The notes under the pieces were generated by a model. It was given only the letters and a program-made list of their open reading frames with translations, was not told where the DNA came from and did not search any database. The position numbers and the translations under genes are program-made. 18,204 nt of DNA. Source: JBLIAZ01 sp047632015 (GTDB taxonomy: Bacteria; Bacteroidota; Bacteroidia; Flavobacteriales_C; GCA-002722245). Of the stretch, positions 1 to 8,871 are shown piece by piece; position 1 is the stretch's first letter, and every line of letters begins with the position of its first letter. The stretch covers positions 1-18,204 of the forward strand of contig JBLIBC010000022.1 in NCBI GenBank assembly GCA_047632015.1. The letters run 5' to 3'.

Positions 1-1501
1 CAACCGGAATCACCGATTGCGCCGATGCTTTCCCGTAACTAGATTGACCTATGATAACTGCCCTGTTATAATCCTGTAACGATGCCGCAACTACTTCCGA
101 AGCAGATGCACTTGATCCGTTTATAAGCACTGCCATTGGGCCCGTATAAGCTGCACCTCTATTCCTATCCTTCATTGTTTGCGGTTTTTCACCCTTACCA
201 TGGTACACTAACATCGGACCTGCATCAATGAATATTCCAGCCAAATCCACAGCTTCGGTTAACGATCCTCCTCCATTGTATCTTAAATCCAAAATCAAAC
301 CGTCCAAGGGAGTGTCATTTTGTAGTTTAATAATTTCTTTTGCAATGTCATTAGCACAACCTAAGCCATCATTGACGCCACCATTCATATTAGTGTAAAA
401 ACTAGGAAGGGAAACATAACCAATTTTAACCCCTTCTTTGTCTTTTAATATATAAGCCTTAATGATGTTGTCACTGACAGTTTCTTTTTTTTTACTGATA
501 GTAACACGCTTAATTACATTGTTTCCTTTACGAACCTTAATCACCACATCCTCGTTTGAAATTTCGTCAAGTGCCCTTGCGAATTTATTATAACTCATTT
601 GTGAGGGAATAATTCGCTTCCCTCCCTTTACCCTGATTTCAAGAATAACATCACCTTCGTTTAATTCACCCGATTTCCAAGCTGCTGTTCCTGGACGTAA
701 TTTTTCGATTACCATTTCCTTTTTGTCGTTCGGACGAAGTACAAATCCAAATACTAAAATTTCCTTGGAGAGTGCTTGCTCAAATTTTTGCTTTTTTGAC
801 ACTGAAAAAAACATAGAATACGGATCAAAATAGGTGCTTACACAATTCAAATACTCATCGTAAAGCATGTCTTTTAAATCAGCTGAAGTTTCAACAGCCA
901 TTTTTGCAAACAACACAGCTTCCTCAGTAATCACCTCTTTTGCATCTTCCTCATATTGTAACAAAGAATCTTTTGTGATGATAGTACTATCAGACAAATC
1001 AGCCCAATCATACATCTGATCCAAACAGTTGTACTTTAATACTTGTTCGTATCGTTTTAATAAATCTTGCTGGGTGTTTGCCATGGAAAAATCTCCCGAT
1101 TGGTGGCTTTTAAATACCGTTTTACTGTCAAAATTTATCTTTTTTGAAATGAAGTTTTCTACTAAGTTTTTTTGAAAAACAATTCTGTTCACGAACAGTT
1201 CAAACGCAGCATTAAAAAAGTGTGCACCTGAGTTACCTACTCCTGACACTGCTTGTGCATCACTAATTAATTTCGTTATGTCTTGCTTGGTAAAGTATAC
1301 TTGATCGTGGTCCAGTTCATTCAAAAAAATGTAATTAATTTCCTGAAGTTCCTTTTGTCCCACAGTTTTAGGACTGTAATGATACTTTGTTAAAGTAGCA
1401 AGCAGCAAGTCTATTTGCTTACCTTGTTGCAGTTGGTTTTGAGCTTGAACTCCATGAAATGTAAGTGTAAGTAAAAACGCGCAAATTAATTTTTTAACCA
1501 T
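1..1501 (-). CDS. prc: Carboxy-terminal processing (tail-specific) S41 protease, 3' end cut by the window
   Basis: Periplasmic serine protease that cleaves proteins from their C-terminal end. Reading down from the ATG at 1501, 500 codons are visible and the C-terminus lies outside the window. Residues 1-21 form a signal peptide ending VQAQ. Residues about 25-230 resemble the Tsp N-terminal domain (KYHYSP, then ELDHDQVYFT). A PDZ-like segment lies near residues 240-320 (VFGFVLRP, then KLRPGTAAWKSGELNEGDVI). The S41 core follows (DLRYNGGGSLTEAVDLAGIF). The catalytic pair is visible: Ser466 in SSASASE and Lys491 in SYGKAS, 25 residues apart as in Ctp/Prc enzymes. The domain order Tsp_N-PDZ-S41 points to Prc rather than the smaller CtpA/CtpB type; a DUF3340-like tail would be expected beyond the edge. 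It is the second gene of a likely two-gene transcript, 30 bp downstream of the 338-residue gene. The family call is secure; the symbol is by analogy. Confidence 0.92.
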   Translation of the reverse strand, partial: MVKKLICAFLLTLTFHGVQAQNQLQQGKQIDLLLATLTKYHYSPKTVGQKELQEINYIFLNELDHDQVYFTKQDITKLISDAQAVSGVGNSGAHFFNAAFELFVNRIVFQKNLVENFISKKINFDSKTVFKSHQSGDFSMANTQQDLLKRYEQVLKYNCLDQMYDWADLSDSTIITKDSLLQYEEDAKEVITEEAVLFAKMAVETSADLKDMLYDEYLNCVSTYFDPYSMFFSVSKKQKFEQALSKEILVFGFVLRPNDKKEMVIEKLRPGTAAWKSGELNEGDVILEIRVKGGKRIIPSQMSYNKFARALDEISNEDVVIKVRKGNNVIKRVTISKKKETVSDNIIKAYILKDKEGVKIGYVSLPSFYTNMNGGVNDGLGCANDIAKEIIKLQNDTPLDGLILDLRYNGGGSLTEAVDLAGIFIDAGPMLVYHGKGEKPQTMKDRNRGAAYTGPMAVLINGSSASASEVVAASLQDYNRAVIIGQSSYGKASAQSVIPV

Positions 1502-1531
1502 AAAAATAGATCATCTGCAAATCTATAAAAC

Positions 1532-2548
1532 TTATTCTGGTACGTTAATGTCTATGAAGTTTTTTGCATCGTTGTTCCATACATTTACCACATAAGTCCT
1601 ACGTACGTTCATTTTGTCATTTTCACGGTTGTATAATTCTGTTTTAGCTTTTAATTCACGCATTTCAACATTGAACTTTTCGACGTCTTGTTTTGTACGT
1701 TTCTTTTTTGCACCCATTACCTTAGCGTGCTCTTTCAAATGAATTTGTGCATTAAAAAATTCAATTTGCGTCGGCACCAATTCTTCAGCTTCCTTTTTAT
1801 AAAAATTCAGTAATTGCTTTGTTGGCATGATCATTCGATTGTCAGTTCCATAAGGACCAATAGCATTCACTTTGGCTAATCCAGCGTTTGAACTTTTTAA
1901 TAATTTCAACCTTACTATTTCAATTTTTTTTACCTCTTTGGTTTTTAGTGCTTCTACCAATTCAGCATCTAATTTTGTTGACTCAAAATTCATCATGAAT
2001 ATTTTGTCGTAGTAATCATATGCTAAACCGGCTTTTTCCATTCGTTTTACTAGCCCCATGTTGTCAGCATCTGTATTAATTTTATGCGATACAGTAAAGT
2101 CAGTTTGAGCTTGAGCTGCCACCATGTTAGTAGTAAGTAAATCATCACGGAGCTTTTTTTCCTTCCTGATGTATTTTTCCATTTCAAAGGATGATTTGTT
2201 TTTATACTTGCCAAGATCAATTAACAATGGGTAACCATGTTGGAGCACTTTTAAATTCGTTTCGTAATGCCTCATCACAGCGCCACTAAATTTAGCATCG
2301 CCTTCCCAACCACCTAGATCCTTTAGTCTTTTAATGGCTGTTTGAGTTTTTGTAATTAATTGTCGTCTGGTACTTTCCAATGGTTCTACTTCTCCAGAAT
2401 GCTTCGCCTTTTTTGCATACCTCCAAGTTTCAACAGCAACAGCATTATAATCCGCGGCTACTACCTTTAAATATTCCTCCATGCTTTGCGCTATGCTGCT
2501 AAAAGAAATTGCGACAATAAACAAAAAAGTAAGGTTGATTTTTTTCAT
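1532..2548 (-). CDS. Exported, mostly helical protein of unknown function
   Basis: 338 residues with a signal peptide at about 1-20 (hydrophobic LTFLFIVAISFSS, then IAQ). The mature part is rich in Lys and Glu with long predicted helices: EEYLKVVAADYNAVAVETW near the N-terminus and VEKFNVEMRELKAKTELYNREND near the C-terminus. I see no catalytic motif, no second membrane segment, no lipobox and no type IX sorting domain, so it is probably a soluble periplasmic or surface-associated protein. It resembles in general character the poorly described helical surface proteins shared by Bacteroidota and Leptospira (LIC11966-like), but I cannot confirm that by eye. It ends 30 bp before the Prc-like protease gene on the same strand, so the two are probably cotranscribed, and this protein could be a substrate or partner of the protease (inference only). 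The ATG at 2548 is followed directly by the signal peptide, which supports this start. Confidence 0.8.
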   Translation of the reverse strand: MKKINLTFLFIVAISFSSIAQSMEEYLKVVAADYNAVAVETWRYAKKAKHSGEVEPLESTRRQLITKTQTAIKRLKDLGGWEGDAKFSGAVMRHYETNLKVLQHGYPLLIDLGKYKNKSSFEMEKYIRKEKKLRDDLLTTNMVAAQAQTDFTVSHKINTDADNMGLVKRMEKAGLAYDYYDKIFMMNFESTKLDAELVEALKTKEVKKIEIVRLKLLKSSNAGLAKVNAIGPYGTDNRMIMPTKQLLNFYKKEAEELVPTQIEFFNAQIHLKEHAKVMGAKKKRTKQDVEKFNVEMRELKAKTELYNRENDKMNVRRTYVVNVWNNDAKNFIDINVPE

Positions 2549-2735
2549 GGAACTAGAGTTTGGTTTAGTTATTATACAGAGATTTCAAAAAAATGTTACG
2601 GGTTTCAAAAGGTTTTTTGAATTTTAACTGAGAAATATAAGTGTCGAAAACATTGTAAATTTTACTGAAGCTTTGGCTTTATCCATAAAACGGTATATCT
2701 TAAATATCGAAAACAACAAACAATATACAAAAACA

Positions 2736-3098
2736 ATGGATAAATATTACAAACCTTGAGGTCGCTTTTCTCCTTCTTCAATTTTTACTTTTTTGTTTTT
2801 ATCTACCACGGTATTTCCTCTACTGGTGTTAATCTACGTTTATACCATTTGGTACATACCTTTTATCTATATCAACTTTTTAATTGCTGCTGGATTCGGG
2901 TTTGTGATAGGTCTACTAATAAACATGTTCGCAATTACTAAAGGAAAAGTTCGTAACAAACTTTTAGTAACATCATTTGTGATTTTCGGTGGATTAATTG
3001 CACTTTATTTTCATTATGAAGTTTGGATAGATTTGGTACTTAATACCTCAGCAAGCTACAGTAACTCGAGACTAGGTGTCACCGTGAGTAACATTTAA
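2736..3098 (+). pseudogene. Small multi-spanning membrane protein gene with an in-frame TGA at codon 8
   Basis: The frame from the ATG at 2736 reads MDKYYKP, stop (TGA, 2757-2759), GRFSPSSIFTF, and then stays open to the TAA at 3096. The product would be about 120 residues with at least three hydrophobic segments (TVFPLLVLIYVYTIWYIPFI; FLIAAGFGFVIGLLINMF; LLVTSFVIFGGLIALYFHY). Sequence continuity across the TGA suggests one nonsense change in an otherwise intact N-terminus; I recall Bacteroidota membrane proteins starting with a similar YxPxGxFSP segment, but cannot check this here. An alternative is that a shorter protein starts at the ATG at 2793 and loses the first 19 codons. After the TAA the same frame stays open for another 38 codons to 3215 (starting LLQVFTLAVEP), which could be a degraded C-terminus. 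It is divergent from the 338-residue gene and convergent with the giant surface-protein gene. Its function is unknown. Confidence 0.6.
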
Positions 3099-3254
3099 CT
3101 TTTGCAAGTATTCACCTTAGCAGTCGAGCCTGTCACTTTTACAAACATCAAGCTTAGTACTTCATTAAAAGAATCGTTGTTGGCTGTTACTACGAAACCT
3201 ACAACTGAATTTTAAAAAGACAATTTAAGTGATAGCACCAGGATTGATTGATTC

Positions 3255-3287
3255 AAAAAAAAGGGCCGTTACTAAAAGTAACAGTCC
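3255..3287 (-). terminator. Rho-independent terminator of the 1614-residue surface-protein gene
   Basis: Read on the minus strand, GGACTGTTAC and GTAACGGCCC form a 10-position stem (one T:G wobble, one A:C mismatch) around a TTTTA loop. A run of eight T follows. It starts 27 bp past the stop codon of the giant CDS, the right distance and orientation to end its transcript. Confidence 0.8.
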
Positions 3288-3313
3288 ACACACTTCACTA
3301 AACAAATCACATC

Positions 3314-6300
3314 TTATCGGACTACACTTACGCGCCCGATCCTCTCATGATTTTCCGATACCCCTACCTTGTTGTCGGCAGAATATAATATTTTCCATAC
3401 GTAAACGTCGATCTGAACTGAGCGCCCTTTATAAGTACCATCCCAACCTTTATTTAAGTCATTAGTTTCAAATAACTTGATTCCCCACCTATCGTAAATT
3501 ATCATTTTATAATCATCAATGTTATAGCCTATTGCGTTAAATGAGTTATTAATGAAATCATCATTCGGACTAAAAGCATTGGGCACAAACAATCCATGAG
3601 GACAATATGATTTGATGGTTATTTGATCAGTTATCATACATCCTTCATCTTCACCTACAGATATTTCAACCGAATATGTTCCATCCTGCGTAATGTTAAT
3701 TTCACTGGTTGTTTCACCTGTTTCCCACAAATATTTATAGCTGTGGTTTGAACCAGCTTGTATATCCAAGCCTCCTTTTAAGGTTTTAAAACATACGCTG
3801 TTGTATTCCAGACTTTTATCAAGTTGGCTCGTAGGTAACTTGATCACATCTAAAATCACTGTGTCACTGGCTGTACAATTTCCATTTTTAACAGTAACTG
3901 CATATAATCCGGGTTCTGATACCGTTATTTGGGAACTGCTTGACCGATTACTCCAAAGTATATCTAACCCGGAATTTTTAGCATCAAAAACAACTTGGTT
4001 TCCTTCGCAAATTGTTAGGTTTTCGCCTAAATCAACCATTGGAATCGGAGTGAATTCAACGGTAGCGGTGTCACTCCCCACACAACCACTAGGACTTGAA
4101 ACCGTTAAGTTGAATTCTCCAGAAACGTAAGTCACTAATGAGTTACTGGTTTCTTTTGAGCTTGACCATGAAAAAAGGTAGCCTTCCCCAAATGCTGGGT
4201 TGGCATCGGTTATAGTAACTAATTCTCCTTCACATTTCGTTCCTCCTGTAACACTAACTACAGGATTGCTCTCTACGTTTACCGCATAATCAGCTGAAGC
4301 TTCACAATCCTTATTTGTAGTACTAATTCTTGTATATGTTCCAGCTACAGTTACTTGTTCAATGGCATTTGTACTGTTGTTAATGGTAGGCCATGAATAG
4401 CTGTAAGTAGGGTTGCTATCGTCCCCAATCAATGCGGCTAGTCCTTCACAAATTCCTTTTGATCCATTAGCTACAATTGGCAAATCATGTACTATTACTT
4501 CCACCACACCATCACCTTGGCAACCTAAACCATTGTCAACATGCAAAGTCACGCTTCCTCTTTGATTTACTGTGATGCTTTCCGTTTTTTCACCAGTACT
4601 CCACAGCAAATTAAATCCATCAACTAGTTTATATTGACTTGGTATCACTTTAGATTCACCCTCACACATTTCAACAGGGCCAGGTATAATAACAGTCAAA
4701 TCACTTTCTTCAAGCATGATAGCATTGTCTCTTCCCTTGCACCCATTGGCGTCGGTAATGTCTACGTGATAAGTTCCTGGACCCACTGAAATCGAACTGC
4801 TTATAGCTCCTGTATTCCATAAGTACTGGTACGGTGATGCCCCGTTGTCAAAAGTGGAAACGTCCAATGTTCGTGTTGAACCAGGACAAACAGATCCATC
4901 TGATATTTCTTTAGGAACAGGCAAGTCGTTAACTATTAAAGTACCTATTGCTGTTGCCTTACATCCTTGCACATTAGATACTTCCACAACATAATTTCCT
5001 GCTACACTTCCTGAGGTTGTTTGCTTAGTACCTGTCCCATTCTCGCTCCATATATAACTTGTGGCTGCAATGGATGTGGCTGTAAAAACTGCTGCTAAAT
5101 CACCAACACAAATGGATTCAGTATTAACTGAAACTACTGGTAAAGTATCAATTATTAAAACCCCTGTGGCTGAAGCTTTACAGTTTTTTGAATTGCTTAC
5201 TTCCACGGAATAATTACCAGCTGTTGTTCCTGAAGTTGTTTCCGCTGATCCAGAACCATTGTCACTCCATAAATAATTTATAGCAGTAGCTGAAGTGGCA
5301 GTAAAAGTTACTGCAGCATCTCCAATACAAATTGATTCACTGTTCACCGAAACTGTCGGCAATTCATTAACAGTCAATGCCGCTGTCGTTGAAGATGAAC
5401 AACCATTTCCATCAGTAATCTCCACAGTGTAATTACCTCCGGCATTACCCGAAGTCACTTGATTATTCCCTGTCCCGTTTTCACTCCAAACATAACTTAT
5501 TGCGGCACTAGAAATCGCCGTAAAATCAACTGGATTATCGCCTTCACAAATTTCATTGTAATCCACTGAAACAATTGGCAAGGTATGAACGGTTAAAACT
5601 CCGGTAGCTGATGACTTACATCCTTTTGAGTCTGTTACTTCAACGGTATAATTTCCAGATGTAGTTCCATTAGTTATTTGGTCGGTTCCTGTTGCATTTT
5701 CACTCCAATTGTAACTCACTGCCGTGATGGAAGACGCTGTAAAATCAGTAGCAGCATCACCCGAACAAATTTCATTGTTGTCTACTGAAACAATTGGTAA
5801 TGTACCCACAATCAACGTTCCGATAGCTGAGGCTTTACAACCATTTAAATCTTCAACTTCAACTGAATAACTACCCGCGGTACTTCCCGTAGTTGTTTGG
5901 TTCGTTCCAGTTCCTTCAACACTCCAAACATACTTTGTCGCTGTAACTGAAGTAGCAGTGAATGTTGCTGGGTTATCACCAATACAAATTGACTCGTTGT
6001 TTACTGACGCCATTGGCAAAGTATCAACTAATAAAACTCCAATACCATTTGACTTACAACTACTTACATCAGTTACCTCAACAGTGTAATTACCTGAAGT
6101 TGTTCCTGAAGTAGTTTGATTAGTACCCGTTCCATTATCACTCCATACATAACTCATTGCCGTGGCAGACGTAGCTATGAATACAGCGGGATTATCACCA
6201 ATACAAATTGATTCATTGTTTACTGTGACTTGAGGTAATGCGTTCACTGTCAACATCCCAAATGCTGTTGCTTTACAATCATTAGCATCTGTTACTTCCA

Positions 6301-8158
6301 CAGTATAATTTCCATTCGTATTTCCAGAGGTTAATTGGTTGGTTCCTGATCCATTGTCGCTCCATAAATAATTGATTGCGGTTGGTGAAACAGCTGTAAA
6401 ATCTACAGGGGTATCACCATCACACATGGCTTTACTATCCACAGTAACCGTGGGTAATTCATTTACAGTAATTGTTCGTTCTGAATATTTAGGACAGGAT
6501 GCGTCACTTGCTCCACTTAATGTGTACCTCACAACATAATTGCCAGCAGCGGTTGTATTTGTGGTTTCAAAATTAGATACTGTCAAAGATGCCCGATTAC
6601 TGAAAGGTCCTGAAATGATTGACCACGCTCCAGGTTCAACAGTAGTTTTAAGCGCGTTTAAATCAAGATTAAGTCCGGCGCAAATTGAAACAGAAGACTC
6701 AAGTGTCGTATCAGGACAAATTATGTTACATTCATTTACCACAACCCATATCGTATCGTCAACTGAACATTTGGTAAAAATAATTTCATGAGTTCCTGGT
6801 CCAGCAATTGTAGGATTAAAAATTCCCTTTCCGGCGTCAGTAATACCTTTTCCTGTATACACAGACGGTGGCGAACCGTTTGGGTCTTCAGCATTCGTCC
6901 CTAAACATGTCCATAATGTAGCTAAATCCTGAGGAGCATCGTCATTACAAAAGGGACCAACTTCTTGAATGTCAGGCTCCATCGCTGGGGGCAAATACAT
7001 ATTAGGCAATCCAAGACCTCCAAATCCAGACAATCCTGATGAACCAAAACTTACGTTACCTGCATTTAAATCACCATTAGACACCAATAAGTTGCCATTT
7101 GCATTGTGGTACATGTTTCCGTCGGGACCCATCTCAATACATCCAATATTCCCTCCAGGTATGACCTTGGCACTGTTGAAAATTGTTAACTCATTGTTGC
7201 TACTTATGTCGTACATCTCCATTCCTCCTGCTAATAAACTTACATACAATTTACTTCCATCAGGAGAAAACTCACAATCATATCCCGATGTTTGATTTGC
7301 AGGCGTCCACGAATATCCGCTCCATAATGCAGCAACTTTTTTAGCACTCGATAGTTTACCCGTAGCATTATCAAAATCATATATAACTACAGCTTCACTT
7401 TTGTTTGCAGGAGCATGGCACACAAAACCTAACTTACTTCCATCAGGTGAAAACTCAATTGCTCCCCTGATAGATTGTCCAGAAGTTTGATGACCAATTG
7501 CAGAATTAACTGGCGTTGTATTCAAGCCATTACAGGTCAATAAAAAACTTTTAAAAATACCGGTACTAGCTTGTAATGTTGTAATCCAAATATCTACCCC
7601 GTTGGCGTGCCTTGTAGCATTCATTCCTTCAAAGCTGAAAAAACCCAGATTAGTAGGTCCTGAAGTAATACTTCCTGAGGCGTCAGTCTCATGATAGTTG
7701 AAACCATTCGTAAGTCCACCCACTTGATCGTCCCCTGTAAAAACATGATATTTCCCAGGGACTAGTGGATGCTTTACGGCTACAATTCCTTGTACAGCAC
7801 TGTTTTGTCCACCAGTAGCATTCCCTTTAAATGCTCCTTGTAATTTGTAGGAATTGTCCCACACATTTTTACCAGCACTGTAAAACAACAAATTTCCAGA
7901 ATCATCACTTGGTGATATGGTTCCTTCATATCCCAGACAATAACAATTCCCGTCAGCAAATAAATTGACGGCTCCTTGGCCAAGTATAGATTTTCCATTG
8001 CCAAACTGTATAATGCTTTTTTGAGGCAGCAACCAATTACTATGACTTGGCCATTCCCAAGAGTTTTTTGATGGACAAGTTTGCCCTTTGGAGGTGAACC
8101 CTAATAAAGCAAAAAGAACGAAAGAAATAATTAAAGAAAGAGTAGTTAGTTTTTTCAT
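3314..8158 (-). CDS. Giant type IX-secreted surface protein: N-terminal propeller, Ig-like repeats, CHU_C C-terminal domain
   Basis: 1614 residues. A signal peptide covers about 1-25 (LSLIISFVLFALLGFTSKGQ). Residues about 30-390 resemble the propeller-like domain of Bacteroidota surface proteins: SGNLLFYSAGKNVWD, then two FSPDGSKL repeats and a GPDGNMY variant. Residues 395-569 are Ig-like. Residues 570-1080 are seven tandem 73-residue modules. Residues about 1081-1517 hold five or six more divergent modules with Cys-Gly/Glu and WSTGE-type signatures. The C-terminus from Tyr1518 (YCPHGLFVPNAFSPNDD, YDRWGIKLFE, GWDGTYKG, DVYVWKI) is the 'gliding motility-associated' CHU_C domain (TIGR04131), the type B signal for export by the type IX system. 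The protein should therefore be exported across the outer membrane and held at or released from the surface, with a likely adhesin or structural role (inference). It stands alone between a terminator and a 700-bp non-coding stretch. A decayed relative lies upstream on the same strand. Confidence 0.93.
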   Translation of the reverse strand: MKKLTTLSLIISFVLFALLGFTSKGQTCPSKNSWEWPSHSNWLLPQKSIIQFGNGKSILGQGAVNLFADGNCYCLGYEGTISPSDDSGNLLFYSAGKNVWDNSYKLQGAFKGNATGGQNSAVQGIVAVKHPLVPGKYHVFTGDDQVGGLTNGFNYHETDASGSITSGPTNLGFFSFEGMNATRHANGVDIWITTLQASTGIFKSFLLTCNGLNTTPVNSAIGHQTSGQSIRGAIEFSPDGSKLGFVCHAPANKSEAVVIYDFDNATGKLSSAKKVAALWSGYSWTPANQTSGYDCEFSPDGSKLYVSLLAGGMEMYDISSNNELTIFNSAKVIPGGNIGCIEMGPDGNMYHNANGNLLVSNGDLNAGNVSFGSSGLSGFGGLGLPNMYLPPAMEPDIQEVGPFCNDDAPQDLATLWTCLGTNAEDPNGSPPSVYTGKGITDAGKGIFNPTIAGPGTHEIIFTKCSVDDTIWVVVNECNIICPDTTLESSVSICAGLNLDLNALKTTVEPGAWSIISGPFSNRASLTVSNFETTNTTAAGNYVVRYTLSGASDASCPKYSERTITVNELPTVTVDSKAMCDGDTPVDFTAVSPTAINYLWSDNGSGTNQLTSGNTNGNYTVEVTDANDCKATAFGMLTVNALPQVTVNNESICIGDNPAVFIATSATAMSYVWSDNGTGTNQTTSGTTSGNYTVEVTDVSSCKSNGIGVLLVDTLPMASVNNESICIGDNPATFTATSVTATKYVWSVEGTGTNQTTTGSTAGSYSVEVEDLNGCKASAIGTLIVGTLPIVSVDNNEICSGDAATDFTASSITAVSYNWSENATGTDQITNGTTSGNYTVEVTDSKGCKSSATGVLTVHTLPIVSVDYNEICEGDNPVDFTAISSAAISYVWSENGTGNNQVTSGNAGGNYTVEITDGNGCSSSTTAALTVNELPTVSVNSESICIGDAAVTFTATSATAINYLWSDNGSGSAETTSGTTAGNYSVEVSNSKNCKASATGVLIIDTLPVVSVNTESICVGDLAAVFTATSIAATSYIWSENGTGTKQTTSGSVAGNYVVEVSNVQGCKATAIGTLIVNDLPVPKEISDGSVCPGSTRTLDVSTFDNGASPYQYLWNTGAISSSISVGPGTYHVDITDANGCKGRDNAIMLEESDLTVIIPGPVEMCEGESKVIPSQYKLVDGFNLLWSTGEKTESITVNQRGSVTLHVDNGLGCQGDGVVEVIVHDLPIVANGSKGICEGLAALIGDDSNPTYSYSWPTINNSTNAIEQVTVAGTYTRISTTNKDCEASADYAVNVESNPVVSVTGGTKCEGELVTITDANPAFGEGYLFSWSSSKETSNSLVTYVSGEFNLTVSSPSGCVGSDTATVEFTPIPMVDLGENLTICEGNQVVFDAKNSGLDILWSNRSSSSQITVSEPGLYAVTVKNGNCTASDTVILDVIKLPTSQLDKSLEYNSVCFKTLKGGLDIQAGSNHSYKYLWETGETTSEINITQDGTYSVEISVGEDEGCMITDQITIKSYCPHGLFVPNAFSPNDDFINNSFNAIGYNIDDYKMIIYDRWGIKLFETNDLNKGWDGTYKGRSVQIDVYVWKILYSADNKVGVSENHERIGRVSVVR
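4919..6451 (-). repeat. Seven tandem 219-bp (73-residue) coding repeats
   Basis: Seven head-to-tail copies with an exact 73-residue period and no indels, residues 570-1080 of the giant surface protein. Each has the pattern VSVNxESICIGDxxxxF, TATSxTAxxYxWSxNGTGT, TTSGTTxGNYTVEV and GCKxxAxGxLTVxxLP. One cysteine pair (position 10 and about position 59 of each module) recurs in all seven and could form a disulfide in each domain. The strict length suggests recent amplification by unequal recombination; copies 2 and 3 and copies 6 and 7 look closest by eye. Confidence 0.95.
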
Positions 8159-8179
8159 AGTAGTTAAGCTTCAATAAAT

Positions 8180-8207
8180 CAAGCATATAGCACATGGTTT
8201 AGTCAAA
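8180..8207 (-). promoter_or_regulatory. Candidate promoter of the giant surface-protein gene
   Basis: On the minus strand, TATGCTTG (8187-8180) matches the Bacteroidota -7 element TAnnTTTG at seven of eight positions. TTTG (8207-8204) lies 16 bases upstream of it, slightly shorter than the usual spacing to the -33 element. The leader to the ATG at 8158 would be about 15 nt. This is pattern matching only. Confidence 0.35.
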
Positions 8208-8304
8208 CTCATGTTAACTTAATTCAGCTTACCTAATCTAAATACATAATGTGTTTAAGACCATCACTTTCGTGTAATGTCAGCATTTTGTCCAAACTTA
8301 ACAC

Positions 8305-8356
8305 CCTGATTATCAGGTCAAAGAGTTTTTTGTCCGTTGTTTAGCGTATACGGACA
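8305..8356. promoter_or_regulatory. Two palindromes upstream of the giant surface-protein gene
   Basis: CCTGATTATCAGG (8305-8317) is a perfect 13-bp odd palindrome. Fourteen bases on, TGTCCGT (8331-8337) and ACGGACA (8350-8356) form a perfect 7-bp inverted repeat around a 12-base loop. Neither is followed by a T-run on either strand, so they are not ordinary terminators. They lie about 150-200 bp upstream of the start at 8158 and could be operators, or remnants of a transcript end belonging to the decayed paralogue. The rest of 8210-8554 shows nothing I recognise. Confidence 0.4.
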
Positions 8357-8564
8357 TTGGGGATATCACCTTAATACTTATTGAGAATTAAGAGAGCTTC
8401 AAGATTTTCTGTTGATAAAAACCAAATCAAAAGGCTTAGACATCAATGAAAAAAATGTATTATTTGAAATAGTAAATTAGCTTCAAACGTCCCAATCACT
8501 CCTATAATTGTGGGGTAAGTATTATCCGTAATTTTAATAAATTTCGGATCGTACAATACTTTAA

Positions 8565-8806
8565 TTGATTCCCCGCTATTCTACCTAATAAATCATTGTT
8601 GCTCACGCTAAATCGTCATTCTTCCTCGGATTTTGAAAGAAAAAATTTCGCTACCGAACGTAGTGAACAAGTGAATACGAAGAAATAGAATATCATGAAC
8701 AATAACGAAGAGAGTAAGGGAAAATATAGGTTAAGCCTGTAAAGAGTTACACCACCCGAAATATTACTTAATATGAAGACTTTTAGGCAGAATAGCGGGG
8801 AATCAA
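8565..8806. mobile_element. 242-bp MITE-like non-autonomous element with terminal inverted repeats
   Basis: The left end (from 8565) and the reverse complement of the right end (to 8806) both begin TTGATTCCCCGCTATTCT and agree at 24 of the first 26 positions. The element is flanked by the 9-bp direct repeat AATACTTTA (8555-8563 and 8807-8815), a target-site duplication of eight or nine bases depending on where the boundary is set. The interior has no convincing ORF, and contains a small CTAC/GTAG hairpin near 8651-8668. No transposase is present, so it must have been moved in trans. Families with 8-9 bp duplications (for example IS256, IS1595, IS4 or IS1 relatives) are candidates, but I cannot assign one. 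It sits between the intact surface-protein gene and its decayed paralogue. The 28 bp at its left edge are identical to 18054-18081. Confidence 0.88.
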
Positions 8807-8871
8807 AATACTTTATTAGGTGCTACAATCTTAATATCATAACCAGCAAAAATATGCCGTCATCAGTTTTG

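Noticed and set aside
2757..2759. TGA read as an amino acid (recoding or alternative code)
   Set aside because: All other genes here use the standard bacterial code, and a single TGA with no downstream structure I can see is better explained by a nonsense change.
4919..6451. Possible CRISPR or other spaced-repeat array
   Set aside because: The period is 219 bp, an exact multiple of three, lies within one reading frame, and encodes a recurrent protein module with no unique spacers.
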